From Corythucha ciliata (Eukaryota > Arthropoda > Insecta > Hemiptera > Tingidae): a stretch of DNA of 64,000 nucleotides. The notes below the pieces were generated by a model that worked only from the letters and a program-made list of their open reading frames with translations, was not told where the DNA came from and made no database searches. The first letter of the stretch is position 1. Each line of letters begins with the position of its first letter. A program made the position numbers and the translations under genes. Location of the stretch: assembly GCA_038030265.1 (NCBI GenBank), contig CM075938.1, positions 1,775,009-1,839,008 of the forward strand, written 5' to 3'. Below are positions 36,137-46,440 of this stretch, in pieces.

Positions 36137-39100
36137 CCCCCTCTCAACATCGTTTGCTGGTACTAACCCGATACGTGAAGATAAATTTTGGTGATTGTGA
36201 AATGGAAGAGCTTTCGTTAGGATGTCCGCAAGATTATCTCTTGAAGGGCAGTAGTCGAGTGTGATTTCCCTGATTTGGATTAGATCCTTTACGTAACACC
36301 GACGAACGTCCATGTGCTTTATTCTTTTACTGTTTTTCTCATTGGAGATGTATTTTATGCAGCTTTGGTTATCTTCGAATAAAGTCGTGGCGTTGGTTTG
36401 TACACATCCCAAGTCTTCCAGCAGTAATCTCAACCACACAGCTTCTTGGCACGTTTCAGAAGCTGCTAAAAATTCAGCTTCTGTTGACGATAATGCGACA
36501 GAAGTTTGTTTTTTACAGCTCCAAGCGACGCAACTCGTCCCAATTTTAAATAAATATCCACTTGTTGACTTGCGATCCGATGCGTCGCCAGCCCAATCAG
36601 CGTCCGCATATGCGACTAAAACAATAGGCTCTTCTTTTCCTCCGAGTTTGAGTTTCATATTCTTTGTCCCTTTTAAGTACCGAATAATTCTTTTCACCGC
36701 ATTCCAATCACTTTGAGTAGGACGTTCAACTCTTCTTCCCAGTATTGAAACGGCTAAAGATATGTCAGGACGAGTGCTTGTGCTCAAATAGAGAAGAGAC
36801 CCAATTGCTTCGCGATATTTGTTGTTTTCAGGTAGCCTGGGAGACTCATTCGTAGAGCTGACGAAACCACTGTCCATCGTAGTTTTTTCTATTCTTGCAT
36901 CATCTAGGCCGTATTCTCTGACAATCTGTTCGATTTTTCTAGTCTGAGACATCACGTAACTTCCATCTTTCATTTTATCTATTTCGGTTCCTAGATAATT
37001 ACTGATTTCCCCTAAATCTCTAATTTCGAATTTTTCTAAAAGAAGTTCAAAGGTTCTAAGCACATTCTCCTTAGTGCCGGCACATAAGACGTCGTCTACG
37101 TAAATTAACACGTATGTGATTAGACCATTATTATCTGTTATTGTATATAAACACTGATCTGCTGCACTTCTCTTGAATCCAACGTCAATAAGCGCTGCAT
37201 TGAAAGTTTCATTCCAGACTCTGGCGGCTTGCTTCAATCCGTAAATACTTTTTTGGAGTTTACAAACAAGATGCTCATTTCTCTTAGCAACAAACCCCTC
37301 TGGCTGCTTCATATATATGTCGTCATGGAGTTTTCCATTCAAAAAAGCTGTTTTTATGTCGAAGTGACGTACAGACATCTTTTTTATCGAGGCAATAGTC
37401 AATAAGGTGCGTACGGTTGCTTGTCTTGTTACCGGGGCGAAAATTTCATCGTAGTCTTCTCCATACTTTTGCGAATACCCTTTTGCAACCAGCCTGGCCT
37501 TATATCGTTCAATCGTACCATCCTTTCCGTATTTCACCTTGAACACCCATTTACATCCAATCGGTTTCCTTCCCGGCGGGCATTCGACTAACTTCCAGGT
37601 ATTGCATTCTTGTAACGATTCCATTTCTTCTTTTGCGGCCATTATCCATTTATTTCTTTCATCTTCCGGAAGTTCCAGGATATCTTTCCAGTTTTTTGGT
37701 TCAACTGCAATGCAATGCTGGTCCGTACTACAATGCAATGATGAATAACGTCTCGGTGGTATCCCTTTGTTAACTCGAGACGACCGCCTCACTTGCGCCC
37801 TAGATTGTCGCTCAACTGGATTGTCGAAATTTTCATTTATGGCAGGTGCATCATTCTCGTTTTGACTCCGTTGACTATTTCTTTCTGCGCACACTGTTGT
37901 CTTCGTAGCTGGAATTTCAAATTCAACGAATGTTTTAGTAGGCGGCTTCTGTGCTTTACCAGGATGTTCATTTCGTAATCCCGCGTAATCGTTCACTCCA
38001 TTCAAAGGTTCTCTGCTAGATTTATCCAGCTTTTCAATAATTTTGACGTCCCTTGTGACTCGAACTTTTCTTTCATCTTTTATCCATACTCTGTACCCTT
38101 TTGATATGTCCGAATATCCCAAGAAAATGGCTTCTTTTGCTCTCGGTCTGAACTTTCCAATTTTTTCTCGGTTGTCCAGTACAAATGCTTTGCTTCCGAA
38201 AATTTTGAAAAACGAAATATTAGGTATTTTACCATTCCACATGGTGAAAGGAATTTGCCCCTGGATTGCTTGAGATGGACATCGGTTTCGAATATAATTG
38301 GCCGTGCTAACAGCCTCTCCCCAAAAAACATCTGGCATATTCGATTCCATCATCATACATCTTGCCATGTCCTGAAGAACCCTATTTTTTCTTTCAGCAA
38401 CGCCGTTTTGTTCTGGGCAGTAGTTTACAGATAGTCGGCGTTGAATTCCATTTTGTTCCAGGAATTGGTTGAATTCTCGACTTGTGAACTCTCCTCCATT
38501 GTCGGTTTGGAGGAACTTAATCTTTTTACCCTTTTGATTTTCCACTCGTGCCTTGAATTCTTTGAAAGCTTGTAGGGCCTCACTTTTCTTTTTCAAACAA
38601 GTCACTTCACCCCACCGTGAGTAATCATCTATGAAAGTGATGAAGTAATTTGACCCTCCTATGGATTGAGTTTGCATAGGTCCACTGATATCACAATGAA
38701 TTAATTCCAAAAGTTTGAAGTTTCTTTCTGATTTTTTGGGAAATGGCGTACGAGTCATTTTTCCTTTCATGCAAATATCACATTCAGCATGTTTCTTCTC
38801 GGAAATTTGTCCAACTCCTGTCACAGTACCAGTATTGATAATTTTTTGAAGATCTCTAAAATTTAGATGCCCCAATCTCTGATGCCATAGTGATAAATCT
38901 GAGTATTTTGAAACTTCTTTATTTTCTTTGCTTTCCGTATGATTTGAAACAAAGTAGAGACCATCCCTTTTGTCGGCTCTGAATACGATATTTTTATGAC
39001 TATCAATTACTTCAGCACATTCTTTTTTGAACAGAACTTGAAACCCGTGGTCAGTAATTTTGCCGACTGACAAAAGGTTTGTCCGAAGCTCTGGAGCCAA

Positions 39101-40132
39101 AAGAGTATTTGAAAGCAGAATGTTTTTCTTCTCATCTCCGACCCTGACTGGCATTTTGATTTCGCCGATACCTTTCATTTCAATACAGGATGAGTTCGCG
39201 AGATTTATTCGTCCCTCTGTTTTTGTATGAAGCTTTTGGAAAATTTCTTTGTGTCGGCTCATATGTGACGAACACCCACTGTCTAGACACCACTCATTTT
39301 CTTTTAAATTCGAGGAAACATTATCACTTTCAGTCGACGACATTACAGTGTATTCCTCATCATTCGTTTTTCTCTCTTCTATCGCGGACGCGGTGTAACC
39401 CTCCTTCCGTTGGCAATATCGCGCAATGTGCCCCTTGAGGTTACATTTGTAGCAAATAACTGACGACTGATTCCTATTTTTGAATGAAGATGATCTAGAA
39501 CTTCGTAGAAACTTTGTCGTAAAAGCGCCGTCCATCCCGTTTAGATCGCTGTTCTCTCTTTCCTTTCTTGCCCCATTTTCTTCTAGAATCTTAACTTTTA
39601 ATGCTTCGAGTTTCGGAAGTTCATCTCGTGATTCAATTGCGCATCTGAAATTTTCGTATTCATCCGGAAGAGAGTACAATAGCATAATGGATAGTAAATC
39701 TTCGTTGATTTCAATATCCATGCTCTTAAGTTTATCAACGATGTCGAAAAACTTGTTCATGTAGCTCCTGACGTCGTCCCCAGAGTGAAATTTGGAAAGA
39801 GTTAACTGCTTCAACAATGCTGCTTTTCGTGCTGGGCCTTTAGATTCATAAATACTGTTCAGCTTCTCCCATGTTTCTTTTGAAGTGATGCAACCTTTTA
39901 TTTGCTTTAGCTCTGATGAACTAATAGTTAAAATTATGTCAGCTCTTGCCTTCCTGTCAGCTATTTCCCATAATTTCGCTTCTTGTTGGTCATCTGCCGG
40001 TTTAACGATCGACCCGTCAACATAACCCCATGCATCATTTTTCACAAGAAGCGCTTCCACTTGAATTTTCCACGTGTCAAAATTCTCCTTATTCAGACTT
40101 TCAATTTTCATTATACTCGCCGTTCCACTCAT
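36131..40132 (-). CDS. Copia Gag-Pol polyprotein, 1333 residues, intact
   Basis: One frame encodes all functions for retrotransposition. Gag occupies residues ~1-210 (LNKENFDTWKIQVEALL). The CCHC zinc knuckle is at 227-240 (CYKCNLKGHIARYC), and the aspartic protease Asp is at 284 (WCLDSGCSSHMS). The GAG-pre-integrase HHCC segment is ~416-454 (LWHQRLGHLNFRDL, CDICMKGKM). The integrase D,D,E residues are near D481, D544 and E580 (HCDISGP, LQTDNGGEF, QNGVAERKNR). The reverse transcriptase runs from about 860, with YVDD at 1011-1014 (37102-37091). RNase H follows (AYADADWAGD, LSSTEAEFLAA, LFEDNQSCIKYI). Gag and Pol share one frame without a frameshift, as in Copia; Drosophila copia makes separate Gag by splicing, and I see no obvious site for that here. 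The last codons are GGG TGT TGA, where TGTTGA is the start of the LTR. Confidence 0.95.
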   Translation of the reverse strand: MSGTASIMKIESLNKENFDTWKIQVEALLVKNDAWGYVDGSIVKPADDQQEAKLWEIADRKARADIILTISSSELKQIKGCITSKETWEKLNSIYESKGPARKAALLKQLTLSKFHSGDDVRSYMNKFFDIVDKLKSMDIEINEDLLSIMLLYSLPDEYENFRCAIESRDELPKLEALKVKILEENGARKERENSDLNGMDGAFTTKFLRSSRSSSFKNRNQSSVICYKCNLKGHIARYCQRKEGYTASAIEERKTNDEEYTVMSSTESDNVSSNLKENEWCLDSGCSSHMSRHKEIFQKLHTKTEGRINLANSSCIEMKGIGEIKMPVRVGDEKKNILLSNTLLAPELRTNLLSVGKITDHGFQVLFKKECAEVIDSHKNIVFRADKRDGLYFVSNHTESKENKEVSKYSDLSLWHQRLGHLNFRDLQKIINTGTVTGVGQISEKKHAECDICMKGKMTRTPFPKKSERNFKLLELIHCDISGPMQTQSIGGSNYFITFIDDYSRWGEVTCLKKKSEALQAFKEFKARVENQKGKKIKFLQTDNGGEFTSREFNQFLEQNGIQRRLSVNYCPEQNGVAERKNRVLQDMARCMMMESNMPDVFWGEAVSTANYIRNRCPSQAIQGQIPFTMWNGKIPNISFFKIFGSKAFVLDNREKIGKFRPRAKEAIFLGYSDISKGYRVWIKDERKVRVTRDVKIIEKLDKSSREPLNGVNDYAGLRNEHPGKAQKPPTKTFVEFEIPATKTTVCAERNSQRSQNENDAPAINENFDNPVERQSRAQVRRSSRVNKGIPPRRYSSLHCSTDQHCIAVEPKNWKDILELPEDERNKWIMAAKEEMESLQECNTWKLVECPPGRKPIGCKWVFKVKYGKDGTIERYKARLVAKGYSQKYGEDYDEIFAPVTRQATVRTLLTIASIKKMSVRHFDIKTAFLNGKLHDDIYMKQPEGFVAKRNEHLVCKLQKSIYGLKQAARVWNETFNAALIDVGFKRSAADQCLYTITDNNGLITYVLIYVDDVLCAGTKENVLRTFELLLEKFEIRDLGEISNYLGTEIDKMKDGSYVMSQTRKIEQIVREYGLDDARIEKTTMDSGFVSSTNESPRLPENNKYREAIGSLLYLSTSTRPDISLAVSILGRRVERPTQSDWNAVKRIIRYLKGTKNMKLKLGGKEEPIVLVAYADADWAGDASDRKSTSGYLFKIGTSCVAWSCKKQTSVALSSTEAEFLAASETCQEAVWLRLLLEDLGCVQTNATTLFEDNQSCIKYISNEKNSKRIKHMDVRRCYVKDLIQIREITLDYCPSRDNLADILTKALPFHNHQNLSSRIGLVPANDVERGC
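36137..36145 (-). promoter_or_regulatory. Polypurine tract of the young Copia element
   Basis: Minus reads GAGAGGGGG directly before the 3' LTR, the expected plus-strand primer. It also encodes the end of the polyprotein (Glu-Arg-Gly). Confidence 0.8.
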
Positions 40133-40145
40133 ATTTTCTCAGTTA

Positions 40146-40157
40146 AGTCTCATAATC
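40146..40157 (-). promoter_or_regulatory. Primer-binding site, elongator tRNA-Met type
   Basis: Directly inside the 5' LTR, plus reads AGTCTCATAATC, then TG of the LTR. AGTCTCATAATCTG equals the anticodon stem-loop region of eukaryotic elongator tRNA-Met (CAT anticodon), so a half-tRNA could prime internally. This differs from the initiator tRNA-Met site of the Copia at 14005-17524. The tRNA sequence is recalled from general knowledge. Confidence 0.65.
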
Positions 40158-40256
40158 TGTTGAGACATAAACCCAGAGTTGTTGAAGACAGAACGTATAA
40201 TACATTTTTATTTTGTTACATATGCTCAATTACAGTAAAGATGTTGCTTCTCAACA
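40158..40256 (-). repeat. 5' LTR of the young Copia element
   Basis: 99 bp, identical to the 3' LTR. Very short for an LTR, at the low end for Copia elements. Confidence 0.95.
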
Positions 40257-40261
40257 AAAAG

Positions 40262-40962
40262 TACTCACAAGGCAGCAAATGCTGACCATGTTTGGCTGTG
40301 ATCCGACTATTAATTAATTAACGGATCGTGTTCCTTTACATAATTAATAATACGTCAGTAGAACGTCATTGTAGTCGAATATACCAATTTAGCAGTAAAA
40401 TACTAACTTCAAACTCCTCTAGGAAATCAGCAATTTCACCTCAGGACGGGAACTGAACATTGGGCGTATAGAATGGGCAATTATCCATCCAAGAAAACTC
40501 GCCTTTAATCGTGAACTACAGGTGTATCCTTCTCATGTCAAAAAACGACATTTTTTGCCATAGTTAATGATACTTTAGCCACTGATTTTCAAAAGTTGTC
40601 CTCAGCAACTTACTGTTTTCGTTAATTACTATCTTAGCTGGGCCTCTCAAGCTGAATATCCGGCATAATATTGGCGTATAGTCGGAGGCAGTTAAGAAAT
40701 TGAAGTTCCTGCAGTACAAAATGCTCTAAATTCTCTCCAATTTTGGGTTTCACTGGCGTTTATGAGTACAAGTGACAATAAAAATATCAAAACAATAACC
40801 CTCGTAAGTTACCTTAGCAACAGCAAGCTTAGCTTTTTTAATTGATTGAGCTTCTACGTGTGGTAGTGTTATCTAGAGTGATAAATTTTCCCAACCCCGG
40901 ATTGGTTTCAACTTCATCACTAGGGAGCTGAATAACTTGGTTTTCTATACAACTTTGGTGGA
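40262..40962. other. Centre of the foldback element, no gene
   Basis: After a short rest of a 154-bp unit (to about 40307) the sequence is non-repetitive AT-rich DNA up to the inverted array. This is the loop of the foldback. No transposase-like frame. Confidence 0.5.
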
Positions 40963-41480
40963 GATACAGGCTGGTCAGTAAAATTCGAACGTGTTCGTTG
41001 CGGAAGGAACATGACCGCCATTTTGTCGGATCGCGGCCAAACTTGGATAGCTTTTGCTGCCACATGTGTACTGCACGTGTGCTGAAGGGCAACCACATTT
41101 GACTTTTATTAGTGGAGATACAGGCTGGTCAGTAAAATTCGAACGTGTTCGTTGCGGGGAGGACATGACCGCCATTTTTTCTTATCGCAGCCAAACATGG
41201 TCAGCATTTGCTGCCACGTGAGTACTTTTAATGTGCTGAATGACATTCACATTTGACTATTATTAGTGGAGATTCAGGCTGGTCAGTAAAATTCGAACGT
41301 GTTCGTTGCGGGGAGAACATGACCGCCATTTTGTCGGATCGCAGCCAAACTTGGACAGCATTTGCTGCCACGTGAGTACTGCACGTGTGCTGAATGACAA
41401 CCACATTTGACTTTTATTAGTGGAGATACAAGCTGGTCAGTAAAATTCGAACGTGTTCGTTGCGGGGAGAACATGACCCG
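40963..41480 (-). repeat. 154-bp tandem repeat array, right arm (inverted)
   Basis: Anchors GGTCAGTAAAATTCGAAC recur at about 40974, 41128, 41281 and 41435, the same 153-154 bp period as the left array but on the opposite strand. Confidence 0.9.
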
Positions 41481-42247
41481 CAACGAGACTTAGAGTTAAC
41501 TCGTACAGCATGAAAATGCATAATAGAGCTAATCCAACAATTTGAGATGATTCACCTCAACAATTTAAGATGATCCACCTCAATTTTGACGCCTCCTTGT
41601 CAATGCAACAGGCACTTCCCCCCCTAGCGTGCAGATCTGCAGATTCATAAAAGCCTGCAGATCGGCCACTTAGCGTTGATTGTACAGCCTGAAAATGCAT
41701 ACTAGAGCAAATACAGCAATTTAGGATAATTCACCTAAATTTTGACCCCTCCTGGTCAATAAAACTGGCACTTCCTCCCGTAGCGTGCAGATCTGCAGAT
41801 TCATAAAAACCTGCAGATCGGCCACTTAGCATTAATTATTCAGCCTCAAAATGCGTACTAGAGCCAATCGTACAATTTAAGATGATTCACCTGAATTTTG
41901 TCCTCTCCTTGTCAGTATGCATTTTGAGACTGAATAATTAATGCTAAGTGGCCGATCTGCAGGCTTTTATGAATCTGCAGATCTGCACGCTACGGTGGGA
42001 AGTGCCTGTTGTATTGACCAGGAAGGGTCAAAATTGAAGTGAATCATCCCAAATTGTTGGATTAGCTCTAGTATGCATTTTGAGGCTGAACAATTAAATC
42101 TAAGTGGCCGATCTGATAATCTTGCAGATCCGCAGATCTGCAGGTCCGCGTTTTAGACAGACCCTGCAAGAACGCCTTTTGCAAGAAGATATGTCTCTAG
42201 AAAAAGTCATTCAACTCTGTCGCTCTGTTTAATGCGCCGAACAGAAC

Positions 42248-42884
42248 GTGAAAATCATTAGTGGACCGAAAGAATTGGAAGAAGTGGTAAAAAAACGATC
42301 GGAAAACTATTCAGGTACATCAATTTCTAGAAAACCTAATTCGTCAAATTCGTGCTCACGGTGTGGATATTTTCATAACAATAAGCCCTGTCCGGCATTT
42401 AATCAGAAATGTTCCCGTTGTTCCAAAATGAATCACTTTGCTAAAGTTTGCCGGTCGAATGAAAATTATCGAAAAAACCGTGAAATTAAATTTGATGATG
42501 ACGAGGATCACCAAAACGTGAGCACTGACACCGTAGTAAAAGTTGGGGCGATAAAGGCGTCTCATTGGAGTGTGAAGTTAACACTCAACAAAAAAACAAG
42601 TAGTATTTAAAATTGATTCTGGGGCAGACGTGAACATCATATCCCAAAAACGTTTCCAGTCCCTCGGCCTACCTCAGTCCATCAGGTTAAAAAAGTCAAA
42701 TTTAAAATTAGAAGCTTTCGGGGGATTTCGGATTGATATCGCAGGAGAAGTAATCCTTCCAGTCGTCCTTGGGAAAAATACGTTTAAAGAATCATTTGTG
42801 GTAGTCAAGAACGATAAATCAACCCCTATATTGAGTTTAGCTTCCTCGGTTGCCATGGGGCTCATCAGCCGAACAAATGTTTAA
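42248..42884 (+). pseudogene. Gypsy gag zinc knuckles and protease
   Basis: 42248-42610 encodes two cysteine knuckles (CSRCGYFHNNKPCPAFNQ and CSRCSKMNHFAKVC), typical of K02A2.6-type Gypsy Gag. The frame then shifts, and the protease follows with VFKIDSGADVNIIS near 42605-42640 (Asp-Ser-Gly) and an 84-codon frame to 42884. Confidence 0.75.
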
Positions 42885-42906
42885 TTAAGTTTCGTCTAAA
42901 CAAGAA

Positions 42907-44199
42907 TTGTCAGCATTTTTAGAAGAAAACAAAGACGTATTTGAGAACCAAGGTTGTTTCCCTGATGTTTTGACTCTTAAGCTTAAGGAAGGTGCTATGC
43001 CCGTTAGTAAACCAGCAAGACGGATTCCTTATAAGGTCGCTGCCAAGCTCGAAGCTCATTTGAAAAATCTAGAGTCTAGGAAAATAATTACTCGTTGCGA
43101 TGGGAGTGAATGGGTTAATAATCTTTTCGTCTTAGAAAAGCCTTCGGGAGACTTAAGGCTATGCATTGACCCGAAGAACTTAAATAAAAATCTCATTCGT
43201 GATTACGTCCAAATCCCAACACTTGAAGAAATTACCAGACAGTTAGCTGGGAAAAAAGTATTTGCTGTTTTCGATCTCAAAGACGGGTTTCATCAGATCA
43301 AATTAGAAGACGCGTCAAGTAAACTTTGCTCATTTAGTACACCTTTCGGGACGTACAGGTACTTACGCGCACCGTTTGGGTTGAACGTTCTTCCAGAATA
43401 CTTTCAGAACGTGACACAAAAATACTTCGGAAAAATTCCGGGGGTGACAGTTTATTTCGATGATATTTTGTGTGCTGGTGAAACCAACGAAGATCTTAAA
43501 AAAGTCGTTCAGAGTATCATAAGCGTTGCGAGGTCAAATGGTATTCAGATAAATTTAAAAAAAATTCAGTATTTTGTTGATGAAGTCAAATTTCTTGGTC
43601 AAATATTCGATCATAGAGGGGTTCGACCGGATGATCAAAGAATAGAAGCAATACAAAATCTTCAGCCTCCAAAAAATAAAACAGATTTACAAAGAATTTT
43701 GGGAACCATCAACTTTCTCCGGCCTTTCACTTCTAGTCTAGCTGAATTATGTGCCCCTTTGTATGAATTATTAAAGAAAAATGTCTGCTGGACGTGGACC
43801 TCACATTATGAAAACATTTTTGAGAAAATTAAACATGGAGTTGCTCAATCGACAGTGCTCAGACCCTTCGATTCACTTGCTCCTGTTGTCATTCAAGCAG
43901 ACGCCAGTCAACATGCCCTTGGAGGTACGTTGATGCAACAGGGAAAACCTGTTTGCTTTGTGTCTTGTTCATTGTCACCCACCGAGCAACAATATGCTCA
44001 GGTTGAAAAAGAACTGTTAGCAATAGTATTTGCCTTTCAAAAGTTTCATAACCTTGTTTATGGACATTCAAGTATCACCGTGCAAACTGATCATTCACCC
44101 CTCATCTCGATATTGAACAAGCATTTTTCTCAAATAACCAGCAGTCGGTTGCGTCGACTTCGGCTCAAATTATTAATTTATAAATTCGAAGCAACATAA
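42907..44199 (+). pseudogene. Gypsy reverse transcriptase and RNase H
   Basis: A 430-codon frame with RT blocks PVSKPARRIPYK, LRLCIDPKNLNK, FAVFDLKDGFHQIKLED, FGTYRYLRAPFGLNVLPEYFQ and the catalytic box VTVYFDDILC (FDD, where YIDD/YVDD is common), then VKFLGQIFDHRGVRPD. The RNase H part has QADASQHALGGTLMQ, YAQVEKELLAIVFAFQKFHN and VQTDHSPLISI. A stop at 44197 interrupts before FIADLLSRD, which continues in another frame at 44218-44442. Confidence 0.85.
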
Positions 44200-44601
44200 T
44201 TATGTAACAGGGAAAAATTGTTTATCGCGGACCTCCTTTCTAGAGATTGCGCGAATACGACTGCTACTGACGATAAATCTATGTTGGAAGTAGTTCACGT
44301 CGTGAAAGCAGAAGAGGTAAATCAATCGTCGTTAGAAAAGTATAGAAGTGTCTCTTGTGAAGACGACACATTAGCTCTGCGAGCCAACTGGGAAACACGC
44401 TTCTTGAGCGCAAAACTCTTTTCCCATCAGGGGCAGTGCTGAAGAACACCCCTGCTCATGCTATTCGGCTGTATTTGAACCTGAGTGGATCTTTTTCTTG
44501 TACTGATGTGTATGAATAGGCCTTTATATATGTTCGGCTTCTTTTAGTGGGCACATTATATGCTTTACTCACGAACTCCTAGTAGTGTGTGTGGGTACTC
44601 G

Positions 44602-46440
44602 CAGGGGTGGGCAAATTACAGCTTTTTGGGTAATTAATTACAAATTACTTCCAAAAAAGAGGATTAATTACAAATTACCAATTACTTTTCACTTCCACGA
44701 ATAATTACAAATTACAATTACTGTAATTGAATTGCTTTTTCAATCACCCAAGAGCTGGATTTGTGGAACACGCAAGCGTCTTGCTCTTGTTCACTGTCAT
44801 TTTTTTAGTGCGTCCAGCAGACAATCGAACGTCAGAACAGATCTTTGAGATAGGAAGCAGGAACAGCATAGCCCCAAGATGCCAAGCGCGTCGCATGAGT
44901 AGGGTTGCGAAATGTCCGGGGTCAAATTTGCTAACTATTCCCCACATCCCAGCCTGCGAACTGTCACGTGGAATCCCGGAATATGGAGGATAGATTCCCC
45001 CCCCCCCCAGTGCCACAAGTCTACGAACGAAGGAGCACTAGTACCATAACGAAGAGCCCCATAAAATCTCCATGAGTGTTTCACGTTGAAGTTAGATTTA
45101 GCAGATTTTCTGGACTTGAAGCAGCCCGAAAAGGTCCGAGTACGTCCAGCTTTATCCTTGGACTTCAGACCCAACGCAGTAGTGTACCCAGGTACGGGGA
45201 AACCCTCTATCAGACAAAAATCGGAAACATTTGTGGCTATAGCTGCTAAAAAGCGCTGATTCGTGGTCTCGCGATGCAACTTCCAGACTAAAATTAAGGA
45301 CAAAATCGCTGATTCGCGGTACATAGAGGCCATTCTTCGAATAAATTGTGGAAATCAACGCAAAATTGTTGTATTTGGGCAAACCCCGCGGTTAAAGTTG
45401 AGAAAACACGCTATAATACTGACAAATAAAAGACGCTTTCAGGTTAAAATTGGACAAAAATGGCAAATTCACAACTGAAATGGCGTAAAATCGCCCATTC
45501 GCGTATGAAAAAGGGAATAGGATGCTGAATGGCCGCAAAATTAGCACAAAACGCTATTTCACAGCTGAAGTTAGGAAAAATCGCTAATTTGCAATTTGCA
45601 GATATAAATTTATGAGAACGTCAATTCGCGGATACAAAATAAAAAAAATCACTAATTCGCGGCAAAGATTGAAAAAATCACCAATTAGCGCAAATAACAT
45701 TATGAAAAACGTTAATTTTCAGTTCAAATTGGGGAAAAGTGCTAATTTTCAGTTAAAAATGGAAAAAATTGCTAATTTGCAGCTTAAATTGAGTCAAACG
45801 CCAATTCTTAGCAAAAATTGACAAAACTCGGTAGGTAATGCACGGGTTGGAGACGCTACCACGCTGCTAAAATTTAGAAAAAGCGAAAATTCGCAGCTAA
45901 AATTGAGAAACATCACTAATTCTCGAATTAAGTGTCGTGAAATTTATAATTTAAAAATGATGATTTTTTGACAGAAATGGATGGTTAGATGTAAATTTTT
46001 TGGCTTGAAAAAAAAAATTTACATTTATAATTTAAATTCTCAACTTCGGAAGGCATTTTTGTGGCTAAAATTCAGAAAAATGGCAAATTCATACATGGCT
46101 ATAGTACAATGTTAAAAAATACGCTAATTTACGGCTAGAACTGAAAAGAAGCAATAATCTATACCTATGAAAGTTATATAAAATTGCTAATGCGGTGGTA
46201 AAATGTGAAAAACCGCTAATTTGCGGGTAGTATTTAGAAAATAGAATAATCAGCCTGGTCAAAATTAAGAGAAAGGTTAATTTCAAGCCTAAAAATTAAG
46301 AAAATTGCTAATTCGAGGCTAAAAATGGAAAAAATCGCCAATTTACAGATAAAATTGCGCCAGACGCCAATTTGTGACTAAAATTGAGAAAAGTCGCTAA
46401 TTCACAGGTTTGAAACGCTACGACGCGTCGCGCTACAATA
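44602..46440. mobile_element. hAT-like non-autonomous repeat, copy A
   Basis: It starts CAGGGGTGGGCAAATTACAG, an end typical of hAT elements, followed by ATTAATTACAAATTACTTCC repeats, a unique ~600-bp part and then type B 30-bp units. The same ~1.85 kb recurs at 62165-64000 with few differences, including a changed run of C near 45000. No transposase frame. The right end is not clear because it merges into the 30-bp array. Confidence 0.65.

Larger units (their letters stand above)
36038..40256 (-). mobile_element. Young, apparently intact Ty1/Copia retrotransposon
   Basis: 4219 bp on minus. LTRs at 36038-36136 and 40158-40256 are 99 bp each and identical base for base (TGTTGAGACATAAACC to TTGCTTCTCAACA on plus). 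AAAAG at 36033-36037 and 40257-40261 is the 5-bp target duplication. One uninterrupted 1333-codon Gag-Pol frame fills 40132-36131. Only 25 bp separate the 5' LTR from the ATG, and the stop lies within the 3' LTR. A primer-binding site (40146-40157) and polypurine tract (36137-36145) are in place. Identical LTRs and an open frame indicate a recent insertion; activity is inferred. Confidence 0.95.
34241..42165. mobile_element. Large foldback (FB-like) element with 154-bp repeats, split by a Copia insertion
   Basis: Left end AGGGTCTGTCTAAAACGCGG; right end its inverse, CCGCGTTTTAGACAGACCCT. GCAA flanks both ends and may be the target duplication. Each arm has CTGCAGATC-rich repeats, then a block GCAGATCTGCAGATTCATAAAAGCC plus GATCGGCCACTTAGC, then tandem 154-bp units: plus orientation at left (34740-36037), minus orientation at right (40963-41480). 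There is no transposase. Without the Copia (4224 bp with its duplication) it is about 3.7 kb. It sits between two parts of a Gypsy element inside SelT intron 1. Confidence 0.75.
42166..44442 (+). mobile_element. Ty3/Gypsy retrotransposon fragment (gag end, protease, RT, RNase H)
   Basis: It starts in Gag at LQERLLQEDMSLEKVIQLCRS, right after the foldback end, and runs through zinc knuckles, protease, RT and RNase H to about 44442, where it breaks off without integrase or LTR. The upstream Gag may survive only as a few codons at 34212-34240. In-frame stops (42231, 44197) show decay. Same strand as the SelT-like gene whose intron holds it. Confidence 0.8.

Noticed and set aside
40146..40159. 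tRNA-Met-like sequence
   Set aside because: Only 14 bases match and they abut an LTR, so this is a primer-binding site and not a tRNA gene.
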